Below the pieces are notes generated by a model, which saw only the letters and a list, made by a program, of their open reading frames with translations, had not been told where the DNA came from and made no database searches. Below, in pieces: positions 30,345-33,034 of a DNA stretch of 33,034 nucleotides. The DNA is from CAYGDT01 sp964348745. GTDB lineage: Bacteria; Patescibacteriota; Gracilibacteria; Peribacterales; Peribacteraceae. Within the stretch, counting starts at the first letter, position 1. Each line of letters starts with the position of its first letter. Position numbers and translations under genes: made by a program. The stretch covers positions 1 to 33,034 of the forward strand of contig CAYGDT010000004.1 of NCBI GenBank assembly GCA_964348745.1, read 5' to 3'.

Positions 30345-30602
30345 ATGAAACTCGGATCAGCCAAAGCATGGGCAAGAACACTTGGATTCAGTCTTGCGCA
30401 CGTACAAGACGGTGTCGATCGCTGCGTCGAATGGGGCTTTGCAAAGCTCAAACAAACGGGTGATACGCCGAAAAAGGAGGAGAGAATCCGCAATCCCTAC
30501 CTCAAAAACACGCTGCAGGTCACTCGTGGAACACTGGGGTTTCTGGGGCTCCTTGGGGAGAACTACTATCGGAAGTACGAGGAGTTAAAGAGGAAGGCGT
30601 GA
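30345..30602 (+). CDS. Unrecognised 85-residue protein
   Basis: A small basic protein with no recognised family. It is predicted helical (LGSAKAWARTLGFSLAHVQDG, ending in YYRKYEELKRKA), with a hydrophobic segment near the end (TLGFLGLLGE) but no obvious membrane span. GGAG nine bases before the ATG is one of the few plausible Shine-Dalgarno sequences in the window and decides this start over the upstream in-frame ATG at 30282. It is divergent from the histidine kinase, and its 3' end overlaps the convergent RsbW-like gene by 83 bases. Confidence 0.55.
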   Translation: MKLGSAKAWARTLGFSLAHVQDGVDRCVEWGFAKLKQTGDTPKKEERIRNPYLKNTLQVTRGTLGFLGLLGENYYRKYEELKRKA

Positions 30603-31302
30603 CGCGCTTGTGCATGGTTACTGCGTTGCCTTTGGGATTAAAGTCGACTTCGTCCATAAATGTGCGCATCAAAGCCAAACCAAATCCACTTCTTCTTGGG
30701 CTATCAGTATACGTTGGCTGAGAAATATCCTCGAGTACAAAACCCTGTCCTTCGTCTTGAATATGAAACGATACTGCGTCGGGTTGAGGTAAGTTCGCAA
30801 GAGTGTCGTGCTTTTGGATACTGAATGTATCGACTACTTTCTCCGTAACTTTGCCCTCAACCACTTCAAAAATATTCAGCGGATAATCAATAAATTGCGG
30901 TGTGTGATTCTGTGGAGTTGCATAGCGATAGTGCACATGAAATGTCACCATTCGTTGATGCATGTGCGGATTGCAATTATTGCGAAGATGATCTGTTAGA
31001 GCAGAAGAAGATTCGGCACGCAATGCAGAAGAACGCTCCATATTCCCGTGAATAACTGCATTTTTTATGGCTTCGTCGATCGCTGTACACATTTTATAGA
31101 TTTCGAGATCGGAAAAAAGTGCAACGACATTTTTAAAGAGGTCTCTCAGCATCACGCTTATGCGGAAGAGTCTTCCCTCGACTACGGTACTGTAGTGCAA
31201 GTCATTCTCTATCTTTGCAGGTTCATCTACACCAATCCGTGCCTGGAGAATTGTAATCGCATGTTGTTCACCATCTGCCGCCTGTGTTTCCGCAGAAACC
31301 AT
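30520..31302 (-). CDS. RsbW-like ATPase / anti-sigma-type regulator
   Basis: A GHKL-fold ATP-binding protein of the HATPase_c_2 type, the family of anti-sigma serine kinases such as RsbW and SpoIIAB. N-box: TAIDEAIKNAVIHGN (about 73-87). G1: IQDEGQGF (DEGQG 183-187). G2: RSGFGLALMRTFMDEV (about 204-219). Between N-box and G1 lie about 90 residues, longer than in RsbW, with a Ser/Ala-rich insert and a beta-type segment. The ATG at 31302 is preferred, with GGGAG before it; the longest frame starts with TTG 31338. The usual partners (anti-anti-sigma factor, PP2C phosphatase, sigma factor) are not in the window, so the target is unknown. Confidence 0.83.
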   Translation of the reverse strand: MVSAETQAADGEQHAITILQARIGVDEPAKIENDLHYSTVVEGRLFRISVMLRDLFKNVVALFSDLEIYKMCTAIDEAIKNAVIHGNMERSSALRAESSSALTDHLRNNCNPHMHQRMVTFHVHYRYATPQNHTPQFIDYPLNIFEVVEGKVTEKVVDTFSIQKHDTLANLPQPDAVSFHIQDEGQGFVLEDISQPTYTDSPRRSGFGLALMRTFMDEVDFNPKGNAVTMHKRVTPSSLTPRTSDSSSPQGAPETPVFHE

Positions 31303-31373
31303 AAGAACGATCTTCTCCCTTTGATTGCAGTCTGTCAAATCTTGTTGACAATGTGTGTTTTACAGCGATTCGT

Positions 31374-31382
31374 TGGTATACT
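31374..31382 (+). promoter_or_regulatory. Extended -10 promoter for alaS
   Basis: TGGTATACT ends nine bases before the alaS ATG, so the message would be almost leaderless. A TTGACA at 31345-31350 is 26 bases away, too far for a normal -35. Confidence 0.5.
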
Positions 31383-31391
31383 TTGCATCCT

Positions 31392-33034
31392 ATGACCCCT
31401 CGATCAACCGATGACATCCGGCAGGCGTACCTCGATTTCTTCGAGAGTAACGGCCACGCAGTGATCCCCGGTGCGCGGCTGATCCCCGAAAACGATCCTA
31501 CCGTTTTGTTTACGACCGCCGGCATGCACCCGCTGGTTCCGTATCTCCTCGGGGAAAGCCACCCCGCAGGCCGGCGCCTTGTGGATGTACAGCGATGTAT
31601 TCGCACCCAAGACATAGACGAAGTGGGAGATAGCTCGCACCTGACAATGTTTGAGATGTTGGGTAGGTGGTCGCTGGGAGACTACTTCAAGGAGGGTGCG
31701 ATCACGATGAGTTTTGAATTCATTACGAACGTACTTGAGATTCCGATGGAGAAATTCGGTGTCAGCTGTTTCGGCGGTGATGATCGTTTTCCGGAAGTGC
31801 CGCGTGATGAAGATGCGGCGAAGATTTGGGAATCCTTGGGCATTGCGAAGAGTCGCATTGGATTTATCAAAGGTGGAATGCTTGAAAGTAAACACAACTG
31901 GTGGGGTCCTGCTGGAAAAACCGGTCCCTGCGGACCGGACTCGGAAATGTTTTATTGGATCGGACCGACGGAACTTCCACCCGAAGGGAGCAACCCTGCA
32001 ACAGATGAAAAGAACTGGCTTGAAATCGGGAACGATGTGTTTATGCAATACGATAAAAAAGAAGATGGAACGTTTACGCCCTTACAGCAGCAAAACGTCG
32101 ATACGGGGATGGGCCTCGACCGCATCGTGCAGGTGATGCAAAAAGTCGACAGTGTCTATGAGACCGATCGGATGCAGCCGATTATGGATAAGGTAAAAAG
32201 TTTGTGTGTCATGGTGAGCTCTGACGCCTGCCTGCCGGCAGGCAGGAACCATGACACGATGAGGCACCAGAGAATCATCGTCGATCACCTCAAAGCAGCG
32301 ACATTCATCATCGGTGATGGCATCAAACCTGCAAACGTGGATCAAGGCTATGTGCTGCGCCGCATCATTCGCCGTGCCATCCGCTCCGCGCGTCAACTTG
32401 GCATTCCGTTTGAAGGCGGATTCACACCCGTGATCGTGGAAGCAGTGATCGCACAGTACGGGCATGTCTACGGACACTTGAAGAAACAGGAGAAAGAGAT
32501 CCGCGACGTAGTCAGCCACGAGGAGCAGCAATTCCTTGCAACATTGCAAGAAGGCATGAAGCAATTTACGAAAGTGATGGGTGCGGCAGGATCGCGTATC
32601 GAAGGGAGCGACGCGTTTCACCTCTACGACACGTATGGATTTCCGCTGGAGTTGACCAAAGAGATCGCCGCAGAGCACGGGTACGCAGTGGATGAAGAGG
32701 GGTTCTCCGCTGCATTCAAAGCGCATCAGGACTTAAGCCGCAAGGGTGCGGAGCAAAAGTTCGCAGGGGGGCTTGCTGACCACTCCTCGGAGACGACGAA
32801 GCTCCATACCGCAACGCACTTATTAAATGCCGCGCTGCATACCGTCCTCGGCAATCATATCGAGCAGCGCGGAAGCAACATCACCAAGGAACGCCTGCGT
32901 TTTGATTTCTGCCACGGAGAAAAGATGACTCCCGCGCAGATTGCGAAGGTGGAGGAACTCGTTAACGACGCCATCAAGGCGGATCTGGAGATTACCTACC
33001 ATGTCACGACGCCCGAAAAAGCGCAGGAAGAAGA
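31392..33034 (+). CDS. alaS: Alanyl-tRNA synthetase (3' end outside window)
   Basis: AlaRS charges tRNA-Ala and tmRNA with alanine. The window holds the first 547 or so residues and the frame is still open at the right edge. Recognisable parts: N-terminal motif (DIRQAYLDFFESNGHAVIPG), TTAGMHPLVPYLLG, RCIRTQDIDEVG, TMFEMLGRWSLGDYFK, WWGPAGKTGPCGPDSEMFY, DTGMGLDRIVQVMQ and GYVLRRIIRRAIRSARQLG, then the start of the editing domain with its HTATHLLNAAL zinc motif. Residues 273-288 come from a 48-base palindromic repeat (32208-32255) absent from normal AlaRS; it lies in a loop between IMDKVKSL and the conserved RHQRIIVDHLKAATF. The start is the first ATG after an extended -10. Confidence 0.97.
   Translation, partial: MTPRSTDDIRQAYLDFFESNGHAVIPGARLIPENDPTVLFTTAGMHPLVPYLLGESHPAGRRLVDVQRCIRTQDIDEVGDSSHLTMFEMLGRWSLGDYFKEGAITMSFEFITNVLEIPMEKFGVSCFGGDDRFPEVPRDEDAAKIWESLGIAKSRIGFIKGGMLESKHNWWGPAGKTGPCGPDSEMFYWIGPTELPPEGSNPATDEKNWLEIGNDVFMQYDKKEDGTFTPLQQQNVDTGMGLDRIVQVMQKVDSVYETDRMQPIMDKVKSLCVMVSSDACLPAGRNHDTMRHQRIIVDHLKAATFIIGDGIKPANVDQGYVLRRIIRRAIRSARQLGIPFEGGFTPVIVEAVIAQYGHVYGHLKKQEKEIRDVVSHEEQQFLATLQEGMKQFTKVMGAAGSRIEGSDAFHLYDTYGFPLELTKEIAAEHGYAVDEEGFSAAFKAHQDLSRKGAEQKFAGGLADHSSETTKLHTATHLLNAALHTVLGNHIEQRGSNITKERLRFDFCHGEKMTPAQIAKVEELVNDAIKADLEITYHVTTPEKAQEE
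32208..32255 (+). repeat. 48-bp palindromic repeat inserted in alaS
   Basis: Arms GTCATGGT and ACCATGAC enclose the perfect palindrome CCTGCCTGCCGGCAGGCAGG (32227-32246). The length is 16 whole codons, read as VMVSSDACLPAGRNHD. Compared with the ribH copy the core is read in another frame (ACLPAGR versus PACRQAG). Confidence 0.92.

Noticed and set aside
31345..31350. TTGACA as the -35 of alaS
   Set aside because: The distance to TATACT is 26 bases, well beyond normal spacing; an extended -10 explains the promoter better.

Overview
The window looks like a chromosomal segment from an uncultivated bacterium, most probably a member of the Candidate Phyla Radiation (Patescibacteria; a Peregrinibacteria-like lineage would fit). 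That placement is inference. It rests on tightly packed housekeeping genes, almost no Shine-Dalgarno sequences, promoter -10 boxes lying right next to start codons, short tandem repeats at many gene borders, and palindromic repeats read through inside conserved proteins. The standard bacterial code fits (TAA, TAG and TGA all act as stops).

Layout. 306-4141 (minus strand): riboflavin genes ribE, ribH and ribBA with an SLH-domain surface protein between ribH and ribBA; no ribD and no FMN riboswitch are visible. 4322-7246: uvrA. 7395-8524: a thioredoxin-fold protein and a Nudix hydrolase. 8589-11330: a RelA/SpoT-type protein fused to a ten-helix EamA transporter. 11327-14612 (minus): two unrecognised proteins and an M20 peptidase. 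14711-19601: ileS, enlarged by two phosphoglycerate-mutase-like (histidine phosphatase) domains, then a small membrane protein. 19644-22285: a four-helix-bundle protein, a 64-residue protein, an aquaporin and a second SLH protein. 22536-22946: tmRNA (ssrA). 22950-27300: an AT-rich, island-like stretch with an unknown membrane protein, a SEC-C-motif protein, and a RelB/DinJ-type antitoxin whose toxin is reduced to 17 codons. 27322-33034: an OmdA-type protein, rarA, a sensor histidine kinase with an EF-hand-like loop, a small unknown protein, an RsbW-like ATPase, and alaS running off the right edge.

How it fits together. Much of the content serves translation and its quality control: ileS, alaS, the tmRNA (whose third acceptor pair is the G:U recognised by AlaRS) and a predicted alarmone hydrolase. 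Other genes serve DNA repair (uvrA, rarA), flavin synthesis, the cell surface (two SLH proteins) and signalling (histidine kinase, RsbW-like ATPase).

The most unusual items are the ileS gene with two inserted phosphatase domains, the RelA/SpoT-EamA fusion whose synthetase half appears dead, a palindromic repeat family inserted in frame into aminoacyl-tRNA synthetase and riboflavin genes, and 7- and 9-base tandem arrays that touch or supply stop codons.
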